Positions 6,244 through 6,378 of a stretch of 6,378 bases of DNA are shown in pieces. Positions within the stretch are counted from its first letter, which is position 1. The number at the start of each line of letters is the position of its first letter. A program made the translations under genes and the position numbers. The DNA lies in the NCBI GenBank assembly GCA_014803815.1, contig JAAVAY010000064.1, forward strand, positions 1 through 6,378, written 5' to 3'. The stretch is from Allobaculum sp. GTDB taxonomy: Bacteria > Bacillota_I > Bacilli_A > Erysipelotrichales > Erysipelotrichaceae. The notes under the pieces were generated by a model that ran no database searches, was not told the origin of the DNA, and saw only the letters and a list, made by a program, of their open reading frames with translations.

Positions 6244-6294
6244 TAAAAATATAGAAAAGCACATCGATTCCATCTCAAAGATAGATTATGTGCT
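6244..6294 (-). terminator. Second terminator-like hairpin before ricT
   Basis: On the minus strand AGCACAT (6294-6288) pairs with ATGTGCT (6264-6258). Past a small internal loop, TCTATCT pairs with AGATGGA (one U-G) around a TTG loop. The U-rich run TTTTCTATATTTTT follows directly. It ends 1-2 nt before the ricT ribosome binding site. It could be a terminator, a transcript-end protector or a processing site. Confidence 0.55.
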
Positions 6295-6378
6295 AAAAAT
6301 ATGAAAACTTTGGATAATCCAAAGAATGATTTTCACTTGAAATAAAAGCCTTAGCATCTTCTTTTAAAGAGATACTAA
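6293..6378 (-). CDS. Possible C-terminal end of an upstream minus-strand gene, unidentified
   Basis: One minus-strand frame is open from the right edge for 27 codons, ending in ...LDYPKFSYF and a TAG at 6295-6293. The other two frames on this strand stop within 15 nt of the edge. Gene-order knowledge (holB commonly precedes ricT) makes the DNA polymerase III delta-prime subunit a reasonable guess, but the visible residues match nothing I recognise. A terminator-like hairpin lies inside this frame. An alternative is that the upstream gene ends earlier, at the TAA at 6366-6364, and this stretch is not coding. Confidence 0.3.
   Translation of the reverse strand, partial: SISLKEDAKAFISSENHSLDYPKFSYF
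6295..6324 (-). terminator. First of two tandem hairpins before ricT, with 17-bp palindrome
   Basis: CTTTGGATAATCCAAAG (6308-6324) is a perfect inverted repeat around one central base. As RNA on the minus strand it forms a 6-bp stem (CTTTGG/CCAAAG) with a 5-nt loop, followed by the U-rich run TTTTCATATTTTT ending at 6295. The layout is that of an intrinsic terminator. The same palindrome could instead be a protein-binding operator. Confidence 0.45.

Noticed and set aside
6232..6273. Longer ricT start at ATG 6273
   Set aside because: It begins inside a hairpin and lacks a spaced ribosome binding site, whereas AAAGGA precedes the ATG at 6231.

Overview
The window looks like chromosomal housekeeping DNA from an AT-rich, low-GC Gram-positive bacterium (Bacillota). 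The evidence is strong AGGAGG-type ribosome binding sites, a TTG start on uvrA, short U-tailed intrinsic terminators and a RicT (YaaT) homologue, a family typical of this phylum. The ricT-rsmI pair with no yabA between them recalls lineages such as the Erysipelotrichia, but that placement is a guess. No phage gene, transposase, CRISPR array, tRNA or rRNA was seen.

Layout. Positions 1-2891 (minus strand) hold almost all of uvrA, the damage-recognition ATPase of nucleotide excision repair; its 3' end runs off the left edge. Positions 2892-3330 are a 439-nt divergent intergenic region. It contains a good candidate minus-strand promoter, a terminator-like hairpin inside what would be a ~200-nt uvrA leader, a second weaker minus-strand hairpin, and the upstream region of the rightward gene. 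Positions 3331-4347 (plus strand) encode a membrane-anchored SGNH/GDSL hydrolase with a long cytoplasmic Ser/Lys-rich tail. A bidirectional terminator (4359-4406) separates it from the convergent rsmI (4405-5262, minus), a 16S rRNA 2'-O-methyltransferase. Upstream of rsmI, after its own terminator, lies ricT (5374-6231, minus), a Cys-rich PSP1 protein of the RNase Y-modulating Ric complex. The right edge (6293-6378) probably holds the last codons of another minus-strand gene and two tandem hairpins with near-identical U-rich tails.

How the genes work together. uvrA and the hydrolase are separate units. rsmI and ricT lie in the same direction and belong to the conserved tmk-holB-ricT-rsmI neighbourhood, but each is preceded by a terminator-like structure. 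ricT in particular has no room for a promoter between the hairpin and its ribosome binding site, so its expression probably depends on read-through or RNA processing. I see no clearly new biological system. The most unusual points are the possible attenuator in the uvrA leader, the tandem hairpins before ricT, and the acid-free basic tail of the hydrolase.
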